Counted from the stretch's first letter, positions 16,474 to 25,315 are shown. The stretch: DNA of 36,083 bases from SIAJ01 sp036266155 (GCA_036266155.1 DATANR010000072.1:1-36083), one strand, 5' to 3'. Numbers and translations: made by a program. The notes: generated from the letters alone by a model not told the origin.

Positions 16474-17037
16474 ATGGACATCGCCAAAGCCAAGGCCAAC
16501 CAGCTTGCCAACATCGAGAAGCGCTCGGGCAAGTCGCTCGCGGAACTTGTGGCGCTCGTGAAATCATCCGGGCTCGTCAAGCACGGCGAGGTGATCGCCA
16601 TGCTCAAGACGAAGCTCGGCCTGGGCCACGGTGACGCCAATGCCATTGCCTTGTATGCGAAGTCCGCCGGTGCGCCTCCCGTTGCCGACACTTCGCCCGA
16701 CGCGGCAATCGATGCGCTTTACACCGGACCGAAAGCCGCGCTGCGCCCAATTCACGATGCGCTCTTGGCGAAGCTGAAGGGTTTCGGCGACTTCGAGATT
16801 GCGCACAAGAAGGGCTACCTGAGCCTGCGGCGGGCGAAGCAGTTCGCTTGCATCACTCCGGCCACGAAAACGCGGCTCGACGTTGGGATCATCCTGAAAG
16901 GCGTCGAAGGCACCGACCGGTTCGTCGCTCAACCCGCGATGGCGATGTTCCCGTTCAAGGTCGGCCTCACCGAGGTCGGCGACGTCGATCGTGAACTGGT
17001 GACGTGGCTGAAGAGAGCCTTTGACGGGGCGGGATGA
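16474..17037 (+). CDS. DUF4287/DUF5655 domain protein
   Basis: A 187-residue protein. The N-terminal 65 residues (IEKRSGKSLAELVALVKSSG, then KHGEVIAMLKTKLGLGHGDAN) match DUF4287. The C-terminal part (LRPIHDALLAKLKGFGDFEI, then YLSLRRAKQFACITPATKTR) matches DUF5655. The function of both domains is unknown. The frame opens upstream to 16264, inside the Uma2 gene, but family similarity begins at MDIAKAKANQL. The stop overlaps the CoA-transferase start as ATGA, so translation is probably coupled. Confidence 0.85.
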   Translation: MDIAKAKANQLANIEKRSGKSLAELVALVKSSGLVKHGEVIAMLKTKLGLGHGDANAIALYAKSAGAPPVADTSPDAAIDALYTGPKAALRPIHDALLAKLKGFGDFEIAHKKGYLSLRRAKQFACITPATKTRLDVGIILKGVEGTDRFVAQPAMAMFPFKVGLTEVGDVDRELVTWLKRAFDGAG

Positions 17038-18242
17038 ACCCGATCATGCACACCCCCCTTGCCGGCCTCCGCGTTCTCGATGCGTCGCGCGTTCTTGCCG
17101 GCCCATTCTGTGCTCAACTTCTCGGCGACCTCGGAGCGGAGGTGTTAAAGCTCGAACGGCCCGGCGCTGGCGACGACACGCGTGCCTGGGGCCCGCCGTT
17201 CTTCGGCGCGCAGCTATCGGCGTACTACTTGTGCGCGAATCGCAACAAGCGTGGCTTCGCGGTTGATCTGTCGATGCCGGAAGGGCTGAAGCTCTTGCAT
17301 GACATGCTCGAGCGCAGCGACGTCCTGATCGAGAACTTTCGCACGGACTCCGCCGCGAAAATGGGCTTGGCACCGCGCGAGTTACTCGCCCGGCATCCGC
17401 GTCTCGTCGCCTGTTCCATCACCGGCTTCGGACAGACCGGCCCGCTCAAGAATGAGCCGGGTTACGATTTGGCAATTCAGGCGCTCAGCGGTTTGATGTC
17501 GGTGACGGGACCAACCGAAGGGCCGCCGAGCAAGGTCGGCGTCGCGATGGCCGACATCTTGACCGGGATGTACGCCGCCGTCGGCATCCTTGCCGCGCTG
17601 CGCGCCCGGCAATCGTCCGGCCACGGCTATCACATCGATCTGGCCCTGCTCGATTGCGCGATCGCCGCTCAGATCAACCTGGCTCAGGCGTATCTGCTGA
17701 CGGGCCAGGTGCCGCCGCGGCCGGGCAACACGCACTTTCAAATCGTGCCGTATGCCCTGTTCGCCGCCGCGGACGGCTGGGTCGTGCTGAACGTGGGCAA
17801 CGACTCGCAATGGCAACACTTCTGTACGGCTGCCGAGGCACGGGAACTAGGCGCGGATCAGCGTTACGCGACTAACCCGGAGCGCGTCCGGCATCGCGAC
17901 GAGTTATTCCCCAAGTTGAACATGCTGTTTCGCAAGTGGACCGTCCGCGAATGGTGCGCTCGCCTGGAGAAAGCACGCGTTCCGCATGCGCCGGTCAACG
18001 ACTACGCGGCCGTGTTCGCCAACGAGCAGGTCTTGTCGCGTGGCATGAAGGTCAAGGTGACCGATCCGACCGGCAAGCCCGTTGACCTGCTTGGCTCGCC
18101 GTTCCATTGGACCGGGGCCGAATTGCCGTTGCCCACGTTCCCGCCCAAGATTGGCGAGCACACGGAGGCGGTGCTGCGCGAGGTGCTGGGATTGGATGCG
18201 GAAAGGGTCAACGAACTACGCGATCGGGGCGTCGTGATCTGA
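17034..18242 (+). CDS. CaiB/BaiF family III CoA-transferase
   Basis: A 402-residue family III CoA-transferase. It begins LAGLRVLDASRVLAGPFCAQ, followed by LGAEVLKLERPGAGDDTR and the NRNKRGFAVDL segment. The catalytic Asp is Asp174 in VAMADILTGMYA, the residue that forms the acyl-aspartyl intermediate in formyl-CoA transferase. The C-terminal part PPKIGEHTEAVLREVLG is also typical. The CoA donor and acceptor (formyl, succinyl, carnitine or another) cannot be read from the sequence. The start overlaps the previous stop by four bases. Last gene of the plus-strand run, followed by a long inverted repeat. Confidence 0.9.
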   Translation: MNPIMHTPLAGLRVLDASRVLAGPFCAQLLGDLGAEVLKLERPGAGDDTRAWGPPFFGAQLSAYYLCANRNKRGFAVDLSMPEGLKLLHDMLERSDVLIENFRTDSAAKMGLAPRELLARHPRLVACSITGFGQTGPLKNEPGYDLAIQALSGLMSVTGPTEGPPSKVGVAMADILTGMYAAVGILAALRARQSSGHGYHIDLALLDCAIAAQINLAQAYLLTGQVPPRPGNTHFQIVPYALFAAADGWVVLNVGNDSQWQHFCTAAEARELGADQRYATNPERVRHRDELFPKLNMLFRKWTVREWCARLEKARVPHAPVNDYAAVFANEQVLSRGMKVKVTDPTGKPVDLLGSPFHWTGAELPLPTFPPKIGEHTEAVLREVLGLDAERVNELRDRGVVI

Positions 18243-18251
18243 TTTTTCGTA

Positions 18252-18318
18252 GTGGGTCAAGGCTTTGCGCCGACCCACCAAAGCTGACACGGTGGGTCGG
18301 CGCAAAGCCTTGACCCAC
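18252..18318. repeat. Perfect 28-bp inverted repeat between convergent genes
   Basis: The left arm, beginning GTGGGTCAAGGCTTTGCGCC, and the right arm at 18291-18318 are exact complements over 28 bases, with an 11-base loop. It sits nine bases after the CoA-transferase stop and 18 bases before the stop of the convergent gene, so a transcript from either side forms the same hairpin. It probably acts as a bidirectional terminator and may be a dispersed family. Confidence 0.85.
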
Positions 18319-18335
18319 CCTACAAATACATGTCG

Positions 18336-18707
18336 CTACCACGTCTCCCGATAATACGCGATCAGATTGGTTCCCTTCTGAACGAACACGACACCACTCC
18401 ATCGATCCGGACCGCCTTTCGGGCCCGCCACGCTGTAGACGAACCAGTCGCCGAACTCGGCCTGCCAGGTCATCTTCGGATGTACGTCCGCGTAATATCG
18501 ACCCTGCTCGATCGTCAGGGCCACACGGGGGAATCCGGCTCTTGTCTTATGGGCAACCTTAGTCGCCAGACTGCACAGTTCTTCTCTGGCTTCATTTGAA
18601 AGCGGCTTCGACTGTGCCGCCATGGGCGCGGCGGGTCGATCGTCCGCCGGCGCGAGGCCGGCGGCAAGAGAAACCATCAGAGCGAGTGCAAGCGGGTTTC
18701 TCAACAT
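18336..18707 (-). CDS. Small secreted protein
   Basis: A 123-residue protein with a Sec-type signal peptide (MLRNPLALALMVSLAAGLAPA), a Pro/Ala linker and a compact C-terminal part with aromatic residues (YYADVHPKMTW, FGDWFVYSV, WSGVVFV). No family recognised. The ATG at 18707 is favoured over that at 18716 because AAGG then stands nine bases upstream and the start falls one base after the TGA of the PDZ gene, giving coupled translation. It is likely co-transcribed with the PDZ protein. Confidence 0.7.
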   Translation of the reverse strand: MLRNPLALALMVSLAAGLAPADDRPAAPMAAQSKPLSNEAREELCSLATKVAHKTRAGFPRVALTIEQGRYYADVHPKMTWQAEFGDWFVYSVAGPKGGPDRWSGVVFVQKGTNLIAYYRETW

Positions 18708-18708
18708 G

Positions 18709-19107
18709 TCACTCATCCTTCTTTGGGAAGATCTCGCCCGGCTTGCCGACGGTGATCTCGACGTTCATGTCTTTGCCCTCACGCTTGAAAGCGAACTTGA
18801 TCTTGTCGCCCGGCGCATGCTTGCCAACCATCTTGACTAGTTCCTGAAGGTCGTCGGTCGACGCGTCTTTCTCCTTGACGGGATGATCGCCGACCTTAAC
18901 GACCACGTCGCCTTCCTTGAGCCCCGCTTTGGCCGCCGGGCTGTTCGGCAATGTGCCAAACACGACGATCTTGCCCTCGTCGACCTTCAATTGGACGCCG
19001 ACCGCTCCTTTGGGCGCCGGCGGGTCGTCGGCCCGCAACGTCGTCCCAACCAACAGCACGGCCATGGCGAATCCAGCAACGAACAGACGCACGATACACC
19101 TCCCCAT
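18709..19107 (-). CDS. Secreted single-PDZ-domain protein
   Basis: A 132-residue protein. Residues 1-28 are a signal peptide (VRLFVAGFAMAVLLVGTTLRA). The rest is one PDZ domain of the HtrA/Tsp type: a GAVGVQL carboxylate-binding region, then SPAAKAGLKEGDVVVKVGD and PGDKIKFAFKREGK. No protease domain is attached, so it would bind peptide C-termini in the periplasm, perhaps together with its downstream neighbour. The ATG at 19107 gives the cleanest signal peptide; GGAG is about 15 bases upstream, farther than usual, so the start at 19128 or 19134 remains possible. Confidence 0.8.
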   Translation of the reverse strand: MGRCIVRLFVAGFAMAVLLVGTTLRADDPPAPKGAVGVQLKVDEGKIVVFGTLPNSPAAKAGLKEGDVVVKVGDHPVKEKDASTDDLQELVKMVGKHAPGDKIKFAFKREGKDMNVEITVGKPGEIFPKKDE

Positions 19108-19432
19108 GAAACGATTGTTGGTCTCCATGCACATTTATAGGGCCCACACGAACTCTGCGTATTCGCACAGCTTCACAGAGGGTGCTGCATGAGTCGATTC
19201 CGCCCGAGTTGATCGAGGCGATTGCGTTTCCGGCGTTCGCGCCACGCGCGCGACCCCGGCATGGTCCGATTTCCAATAAGTGTCGCGGTACCAGTAGTTT
19301 GCGTCTAAGTTGGATTTCGCGCCACACCTCAAAATACGTTTCTGGGGTGTGTGTTATCGTGAACGAAACGTAGTTGCGGCTCGAGATGCGTCTGGAATCG
19401 GTTGGCTATCTCTGAGCGCGCGAGAACTCCCC
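19108..19432. other. Divergent intergenic region
   Basis: About 325 bases between the PDZ gene and the promoter of the TlpA-like gene. A frame of 65 codons on the minus strand has no Shine-Dalgarno or recognisable content and is not called. TATAAAT on the minus strand at about 19132-19138 could be a -10 element for the PDZ gene but lacks a good -35. Confidence 0.4.
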
Positions 19433-19460
19433 TTGCCCAAATCACCCAAGAGGTTATAGT
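19433..19460 (+). promoter_or_regulatory. Sigma-70-type promoter of the TlpA-like gene
   Basis: TTGCCC (19433-19438), a 16-base spacer and TATAGT (19455-19460). The predicted start of transcription is near 19467, giving a leader of about 36 bases. Confidence 0.5.
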
Positions 19461-19502
19461 CCCGCCGCTTCCAGGACCCGCTGCCCGGGCCGCGAGGGGC
19501 GT

Positions 19503-20939
19503 ATGTTCGCGCAATCGATCGTCTTCGCCGGATTTCTACTTGCCGCCCCGCCGGCCGATGGCGTCGGCCCGCGCCTGGAGAAGGGGCTTGAGGTCCGTTG
19601 GGCCGGTTCGTTCACGGAGGCGAGCTTCCGGCCCGGTGTGTCGTCGCTGCGCAAGTACGACGTGGATACGCGGTTGTTTGTCGTGAACACGGGCGACTAC
19701 GGGGCCGAGGCGATCCTGTTCACGCGCGTCTTTCTGAAGCCCGATCGCAAGACCGTCGAGACGCCCGGCGGAGTCGTACGCCTCGACCTCGTGCGCATTG
19801 ACCCGATGGGCAAAGTCCAAATCCTGCCATCGCCGGCCGATCCGGATAACCCGGAACCCAGGGCGCGAGCCTGGCCGCAGGTGCAACTGCAAAATCTCCC
19901 GGTGCATGAGGCCGGACTGTTTTTCGAATATCCGGACAAGCCGCTCAAAATCGGCACGACCTGGGCCCGCGAGGACGCAGGCCGACCGATCATCAACTGG
20001 AAAGTCGCGGGCAACGACAGCTTCAACGCCCAGCCTGCCTTCAAGATCGTCGCTGAGCAAAAGACCACAGGTTACTACAGCGATCGCATTCGCCTGACGG
20101 AATGGCGCAAGCAAGAGACGCTCACCGTCGTGCCGACGCACGGGTTCGCAGCACGCTTCGAGCGCATCATCGAGAAGCGCGATACTGAGGCTGAGGAACT
20201 GTCGTTCCGCTCGGTCCTGACGCTCGAACAGCAGGGCCGCATGGTCTATCCGGGCCGGCGCTACGACTGGTATCGCGAAGAAGGACTGCATGCGGCCGCG
20301 TTCACCGCCATGCTCGACCGGGCGCTGGCGACTGGCGGGAAGGAAGGCTCAAAGCCCTTCGAGGCGGTGGCACGCCGCGTTCAAACGTATTTGGCCGATC
20401 ACAGCTTGAACGAAGGTGTGCCCTTCCGCGAGGCGATCATCGCCGTGCAAAAGCGAGCGGAGTCGGCCGCCAAGGGCAACCTGCCGCCGGCCGCGCCGCC
20501 CGAGGAGCCGGCGGCGCTGCCCGATCCCTTGGAGATCGGCCGGGCCATCGCCGACATCACGGCCCCCGGCATCTCGACGCCGAGCACGGTCAAGCTGAGC
20601 GCTCTCAAGGGCAAGCCGGTGTTGCTCGCGTACTTCCAGCCCGGCGCGCCGAGTGGACATCCAGCCCTGAAACTCGTCAACGATTTGCACGCCCGCAAGC
20701 TCGCTGTCGTCGTGCCGTTGTCGATTGGCGACGTCAAGGCGGCGAAGGGGCTGGTTGCTGACGTGAAGAGTCAGGTCCCCGTTTACGACGGCACGGACGT
20801 CTACAAGACGCACGGCCTGGACGCGACGCCGGTGTTCATCGTGATTGACGCCGAGGGGATCGTTCGCCACGTCGTCCGCGGCTGGGGCGGCGAGACGGCC
20901 GCGATGGTCACCCGTGAACTCGAGCGTTGGGCCAAGTAG
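19503..20939 (+). CDS. Secreted protein with redox-dead thioredoxin/TlpA-like C-terminus
   Basis: A 478-residue protein. It has a signal peptide (MFAQSIVFAGFLLAAPPADG), a beta-rich N-terminal domain of about 280 residues that I do not recognise, an Ala/Pro linker and a C-terminal TlpA-like thioredoxin fold from about residue 360 (LSALKGKPVLLAYFQPGAPS, GLDATPVFIVIDAEGIVRH). The fold keeps the cis-Pro (ATP), but the expected WCxxC reads GAPSG, so both Cys are missing and thiol-disulfide exchange is not possible. A binding or structural role is inferred. GAGGGG precedes the ATG by a few bases. Confidence 0.8.
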   Translation: MFAQSIVFAGFLLAAPPADGVGPRLEKGLEVRWAGSFTEASFRPGVSSLRKYDVDTRLFVVNTGDYGAEAILFTRVFLKPDRKTVETPGGVVRLDLVRIDPMGKVQILPSPADPDNPEPRARAWPQVQLQNLPVHEAGLFFEYPDKPLKIGTTWAREDAGRPIINWKVAGNDSFNAQPAFKIVAEQKTTGYYSDRIRLTEWRKQETLTVVPTHGFAARFERIIEKRDTEAEELSFRSVLTLEQQGRMVYPGRRYDWYREEGLHAAAFTAMLDRALATGGKEGSKPFEAVARRVQTYLADHSLNEGVPFREAIIAVQKRAESAAKGNLPPAAPPEEPAALPDPLEIGRAIADITAPGISTPSTVKLSALKGKPVLLAYFQPGAPSGHPALKLVNDLHARKLAVVVPLSIGDVKAAKGLVADVKSQVPVYDGTDVYKTHGLDATPVFIVIDAEGIVRHVVRGWGGETAAMVTRELERWAK

Positions 20940-21062
20940 CCGGCCGCTCTTTCGCAACCGTCAAACTCCGCACGCCCGGCAGAAGTTTCGCTTCAGCAAC
21001 TGCCGCCGGGCCATTGTCCAATACCCAACGGTCGCTCTACGATTCAAACGGACCTGGGCCAA

Positions 21063-21548
21063 ATGACCAACTACCAGATCCACGGGCCGGCTCGGATGTG
21101 CGTGGCGACGGGTCGCGAACTTAAGGCTGGCGAGAAGGTATTCAGCGTCCTGCGCGATGTCGAGGGCCAGTTCGTCCGGACCGATTACTCTGCGGATGCC
21201 TGGCCGGGCCCGCCGAGCGACGCGGTGGCCTGGTGGGCCGGGCGGATTCCCGAGGCCGGCCGGCCGGCGAAGCCGACGATCAACGACGACCTGCTCGTCG
21301 ATTGTTTCGAACACTTGGCAGGAACGACCGACCCCGCCCGCTTGCGATTCCGCTACGTGGTGGCCTTGCTGTTAATGCGAAGGAAGCGCTTTAAGTTCGA
21401 GGACACGCGGAAGACCGGCGACACAGAGACCTTGGTCGTCCGCGATGCGAAGTCAGGTCGACGCCACGAGATCGACGATCCGCGTTTGACCGAACCGGAG
21501 ATGGACGCGGTTCGCGATGAGGTGTTCCGGGTGCTGGGTTGGGAATGA
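21063..21548 (+). CDS. Conserved-type hypothetical protein (161 aa)
   Basis: A soluble 161-residue protein. The start MTNYQIHGPARMCVATGREL, then KAGEKVFSVL and VRTDYSADAW, and the middle RFRYVVALLLMRRKRFKFED look like a conserved planctomycete family of unknown function; that recognition is from memory and uncertain. No signal peptide, and only two Cys. It begins 123 bases after the TlpA-like gene and ends 31 bases before the LolA-like gene, so the two are probably co-transcribed. Confidence 0.7.
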   Translation: MTNYQIHGPARMCVATGRELKAGEKVFSVLRDVEGQFVRTDYSADAWPGPPSDAVAWWAGRIPEAGRPAKPTINDDLLVDCFEHLAGTTDPARLRFRYVVALLLMRRKRFKFEDTRKTGDTETLVVRDAKSGRRHEIDDPRLTEPEMDAVRDEVFRVLGWE

Positions 21549-21579
21549 TCTGGGCGAACGCACAAGGAGCAGGGCGCAT

Positions 21580-22521
21580 ATGAACCCCACGATCCTCCTC
21601 CATTTCCGACCGGTTTGCATGTACGCGCTGGTCGCCCTCGTCGCCATGCAGTCGGCGTGCAATCTCTTTCGACCCAAGCCCGAGGCGCCGGACGCCAAGG
21701 CACCGCCCGTGCCGACGGGCAATGTCACCAAACCTACGCCGGAGCGTTTGGTCCGCTACCTGAATGCTCAGGCCAGCCGTATTGACTCGATTGAAGCCCG
21801 CGACGTCAGCCTGACGGCTCGCGCACAGGGCAGCTCGCCGCCGACGCTCGACGGGACGCTGTTGGTCAAGAAACCGCGCTTCTTCAAGCTGACGGGTAAG
21901 TTCCTTGGTTCGCAAGAAGTGCTCGTCGGTTCGAACGACGAGCGGTTCTGGTTCTACATCCCGCGGGCGCAGGATGCCTTGTATCACTGCTCGTACACCG
22001 ACTTTGAAAAGGGTGTCGACTTGCCGTTCCCGTTCGATCCGGAATGGGTGCTTGAAGCACTTGGCATGGCCCAGATCGGCACGGGAGGGGCGATGCGAGT
22101 CGATGAAGATAAGACGACCTATCGACTGGTAGAGGAGTCGACGCTTCATGGGCAGAAGGTCCGCAAAGTCACCGTCTTTTACAAGGGCCCGGCCGAGCGC
22201 GACCAGCCGCAGGTGAAAGCCCGCGTCGTTTACGACGATCGCGACAAGGTCATCTGCATGGCGACAATCAAGTCGGTCAGCCGGCTCCTTGTGGACAAGG
22301 ATGCCGACGGCCGACCGGTCTACGCGACGGTCCCGCAGGCCATCAAGCTCGAATGGCCAGCCCAAGACACGGAACTGGTGCTCGATCTCGGCAAGGTGAA
22401 GATCAACGGTCAGTTGTCGATGGAATCGTTCCAGATGCCGCACACCGGCGCCCGGCAAGTCGACCTCGGCCGTGATCGGCCGACAGGCCGCGGCGTCGTG
22501 CCGGCGGCGCGGTTTCGGTAA
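21580..22521 (+). CDS. Exported LolA-like protein
   Basis: A 313-residue protein. The ATG at 21580 is preceded by AAGGAG at about 11 bases; the longer frame from 21517 overlaps the previous gene. The hydrophobic N-terminus ends in ALVAMQSACNLF; Cys could be lipidated, but Gln at -3 makes a poor lipobox. After a Pro-rich linker, the segments IEARDVSLTARAQG, DGTLLVKKPRFFKLTGKFLG and NDERFWFYIP follow the LolA/LolB pattern of a curved beta-sheet that binds lipoprotein acyl chains. A lipoprotein-carrier role is inferred. Its stop is followed by a giant nested palindrome. Confidence 0.7.
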   Translation: MNPTILLHFRPVCMYALVALVAMQSACNLFRPKPEAPDAKAPPVPTGNVTKPTPERLVRYLNAQASRIDSIEARDVSLTARAQGSSPPTLDGTLLVKKPRFFKLTGKFLGSQEVLVGSNDERFWFYIPRAQDALYHCSYTDFEKGVDLPFPFDPEWVLEALGMAQIGTGGAMRVDEDKTTYRLVEESTLHGQKVRKVTVFYKGPAERDQPQVKARVVYDDRDKVICMATIKSVSRLLVDKDADGRPVYATVPQAIKLEWPAQDTELVLDLGKVKINGQLSMESFQMPHTGARQVDLGRDRPTGRGVVPAARFR

Positions 22522-22550
22522 GACGACATGAAGGATATGACCGTCTGCTG

Positions 22551-22754
22551 TTTTCCGGCCTGAAGGGCCGGTTCTCACAGCCCAGGCCGCAGGCCTGGGA
22601 TAGAACGTCACCAAAAGGTATTCGGGCCTGAAGGGCCCGTTCAGGCGTCCCGCGACGCGAGATGAACGGGCTCTTCAGGCCCGAAAGCGTTCTGTATTTC
22701 ACTTTCCCAGGCCTGCGGCCTGGGCTGTGAGAACCGGCCTTTCAGGCCGGAAAA
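22551..22754. repeat. Nested giant inverted repeat between convergent genes
   Basis: The outer arms are 50 bases (22551-22600 and 22705-22754) and pair with one mismatch. Inside is a second inverted repeat (22621-22643 and 22663-22685) that pairs over 22 of 23 bases. The outer arm itself contains the palindrome CCCAGGCCGCAGGCCTGGG and the motif GGCCTGAAGGGCC; the inner arm repeats a related motif, GGGCCTGAAGGGCCC. The whole element lies between the LolA-like gene and the DUF4159 gene, six bases from the latter's stop. It may be two inserted copies of a palindromic repeat, one inside the other, now acting as a terminator. Confidence 0.9.
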
Positions 22755-22760
22755 GCCTCC

Positions 22761-25226
22761 TCACCGCTTGAGCGAATACAGGAGCGCCGCCGTCGCCAAC
22801 TTCATGGCGCTCTCCGGCTCATAGCCCTTGCACGCGCTCGACTTGTTCTTCTCGAGCGCACAGCCGATGTCGTAGCGGCTGTAGATGACGGCCCAGCGGC
22901 CGTCGATCTTGATGCCTTCGAGCATCGGCGGCACGTCCTTGAATGTCGCTTCCGGCGACTTGTCCGCCTTCTCCGTGCGGCAACGGAGCTTCGTAATGGC
23001 CTCGCCATTGAGCCTTTCGCTATAGAGCAGGTCGTCCGCCGGAATCACTTCCAGCTTCTGGTCCGGGTAGAGCTTCTTCGCGAACTCGCGGAACGCTTCG
23101 TCGAAGGCTTCCGATCCGCAGCAGGCGTCAGCAAGAAGTGTGGCCCCTGAATCCAGATGAGCCTTCATGTTTTGGACTTCACCCTCTTCGGTCGTGAACT
23201 TGGCTTTGCCGTGCATGTAGACAAACTTGGTTGACCAGAGTTCCGCGGAGTTCGTCATCCGTACTTCGCGCTTGGCCAACGCCACGTCGATCAGGTACTT
23301 GTCGCGCGCGTTGAGCGCCAGCGCCCTCATCGCGTTCTTGGCCGGCTGCCAGTCGCCGCCGTCGTGCTTGACTTGGGCCAGCTCGATTTGATAGCGGGCG
23401 CCGGCCGTGGGCTTGTCGTCCTTCGGATCGAGCACCTTTGGGCGATCGAGCCGCGGCTTCGGCGGCTCCATGCCGGTCGCATAAGCGATGATGTTGCCCG
23501 CCAGTCGATACGCGAGCTTCGAGCGGTTCTCGCCGACCGCTTCGCCGACCTTGGGAGCAAAGCGATCGTCTTCCCAGTAACCCGCGAGCGGCTGCGGGAT
23601 GAAGACGACAACCGTCTTGCAGCCGCGTTCGATCGCTTGCACCTTCTTCTCGGCCGGCACGTTTTCGCCTTGAAACACCTTGGCGGGAATCAAGGCGTGC
23701 GACGACCAGATCGGATGGCTCGCGTCGAGCGGCATCAAGGGCGATTCGTCGCCGAAGACGTCCTTGTCGGCCATGAGCTTGCGAAAGCCCGCTGCGAATG
23801 CCTCGCTGCCGCAGCAGGCCTCCGCGAGGATGAAGCCGCCTTCGTCGACGTAGCGACGCAGCAACTTCTTCTGCGCTGCGGTCAGCACCGGGGCCTCATG
23901 GCCATTCATGTAAAGGATCGGCGACTGCAAAAGAGTTGAGAGTTCATCATTAAACTTGGCATCAGTGCTCAGGTCCGCTTGCCGGGGATCGAAGACCTGC
24001 CAGGCGAGCGGCAGTTTCTTGAACAACTCGCGCGAGCAGTACTCGACGAGATGCCGGGCGTCGCTGTGCTTACGATTCCACCCCGTGCCTACACCGGGCC
24101 GTTCGCCCGGCGGATCCCACGCAAGTTTGCTGATGAGAATGGGCGTGCGACCCTTGGCCAGGAATAAGAGAGCAAAGCTCGTCGAAATGATCGGATACTG
24201 GTCGAGCGCGTTGGGGATTTCCCAGCGTCCGTCCGATTTCTGCGCCAATCCTTTGCTCTCCTTGATACCGGTCAAGTATTCACAACCCTCGCGATACCAA
24301 TCGTGTTCGCCGATGAACCGTTGACCGGACAGACGTCCGACGCGTTCGATGCCGTACACGTTGTAAAAGGTGTGCGGCTCATTCATGAACCGGAACTCTT
24401 TGGCCAGCCAGCGCAGGCCTTTGGCGATGGCATCGTCTTCTGGATAGAAGCCGCACTTGGCGGCGACGCCCGTCTTCTCGTCAAACTCCTGGTTGTTGTT
24501 GCTCGAGTCCTGGCCGGAAATGAACAGGCCACTGACGCCGGCCGCCGTCATCGTGAGCGTGCTATTGGGACTTTCGTCCGCATAACCCCAGCCGGCCATC
24601 TTCTGGCCGCGTTGATCCAACATGGGTGCGACTTGCGTGGTCGTGTAGTAGGCGCGAATCGAATCCCAGACGGACTTGTTGATGATCGCACCGGCCTGTC
24701 GACCGGCCCACAAGCCGAGGAGGGCGTATTGCGTGTTCGAGTTGTCCGTGTGATTGCCGGTTGAAGTTGAATAGGTCCAGCCCAGCAGTTTGCCGCCGGC
24801 GCCGAGCTTGCCGCCGCGGGTGACGGCGGCATTGAGCAGCCAGTCGACGTTGGACTGAATTCGGTTCAGATCGCGCACGTCGCCGACCTCGGCCAGCACC
24901 ATCGTTTGCAGGCCGACCACATACGTGTGCCTCGCCTCCAGTCCGCGGATGTAGGGCAGCCCGCGCTTAATGACCGGGTCGTCCGCAGGTACGCCGGCGG
25001 TGAGCAAGGCCAGCATCGCCAGGCAGGAGGTGCCGCCGGGCTGCAGATTAGCCAGGAGCGAATTTTCCCAGGTGTAGCGGCCGCCATCGTCCTTCTGAGT
25101 GTCTTTGAGGTATTTGATCCCCTCGTCGAGCGACTTGCGCACCTTCTTGACGATCGGCTCCTCGGCTCGAGCTGGAGCGGTGGGGATCAGAATCGGAATC
25201 GCCACCAGTAGGAAAATTCGGCGCAT
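22761..25226 (-). CDS. Secreted prenyltransferase-toroid protein with two DUF4159 modules
   Basis: An 821-residue exported protein. A signal peptide (MRRIFLLVAIPILIPTAPARA) precedes an alpha-toroid of the terpenoid cyclase/prenyltransferase type (about 25-370; GIKYLKDTQKDDGGRYTW, YALLGLWAGRQAG). Two DUF4159-like modules follow, recognised by GGFILAEACCGSEAF near residue 470 and GATLLADACCGSEAF near residue 700, so the module appears duplicated. DUF4159 resembles a class I glutamine-amidotransferase flavodoxin fold; no function is established. A similar toroid plus DUF4159 layout is common in planctomycetes. GGAG is seven bases before the ATG at 25226. A structured leader lies upstream. Confidence 0.85.
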   Translation of the reverse strand: MRRIFLLVAIPILIPTAPARAEEPIVKKVRKSLDEGIKYLKDTQKDDGGRYTWENSLLANLQPGGTSCLAMLALLTAGVPADDPVIKRGLPYIRGLEARHTYVVGLQTMVLAEVGDVRDLNRIQSNVDWLLNAAVTRGGKLGAGGKLLGWTYSTSTGNHTDNSNTQYALLGLWAGRQAGAIINKSVWDSIRAYYTTTQVAPMLDQRGQKMAGWGYADESPNSTLTMTAAGVSGLFISGQDSSNNNQEFDEKTGVAAKCGFYPEDDAIAKGLRWLAKEFRFMNEPHTFYNVYGIERVGRLSGQRFIGEHDWYREGCEYLTGIKESKGLAQKSDGRWEIPNALDQYPIISTSFALLFLAKGRTPILISKLAWDPPGERPGVGTGWNRKHSDARHLVEYCSRELFKKLPLAWQVFDPRQADLSTDAKFNDELSTLLQSPILYMNGHEAPVLTAAQKKLLRRYVDEGGFILAEACCGSEAFAAGFRKLMADKDVFGDESPLMPLDASHPIWSSHALIPAKVFQGENVPAEKKVQAIERGCKTVVVFIPQPLAGYWEDDRFAPKVGEAVGENRSKLAYRLAGNIIAYATGMEPPKPRLDRPKVLDPKDDKPTAGARYQIELAQVKHDGGDWQPAKNAMRALALNARDKYLIDVALAKREVRMTNSAELWSTKFVYMHGKAKFTTEEGEVQNMKAHLDSGATLLADACCGSEAFDEAFREFAKKLYPDQKLEVIPADDLLYSERLNGEAITKLRCRTEKADKSPEATFKDVPPMLEGIKIDGRWAVIYSRYDIGCALEKNKSSACKGYEPESAMKLATAALLYSLKR

Positions 25227-25315
25227 CGGAGTTCTCCGGGCCACGGGGCGGCGGCCACCCATGCAACAAAGAGGCAAGAGTATTGTTGGTGCTTCGGGAA
25301 GTGACTGCAAGCCAG

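Noticed and set aside
19135..19332. Minus-strand 65-codon frame upstream of the PDZ gene
   Set aside because: No Shine-Dalgarno and random-looking composition; the region is better explained as a divergent promoter region.
21580..21670. Firm lipoprotein call for the LolA-like protein
   Set aside because: The Cys follows a hydrophobic helix, but Gln at -3 does not fit a lipobox, so only an exported protein is claimed.
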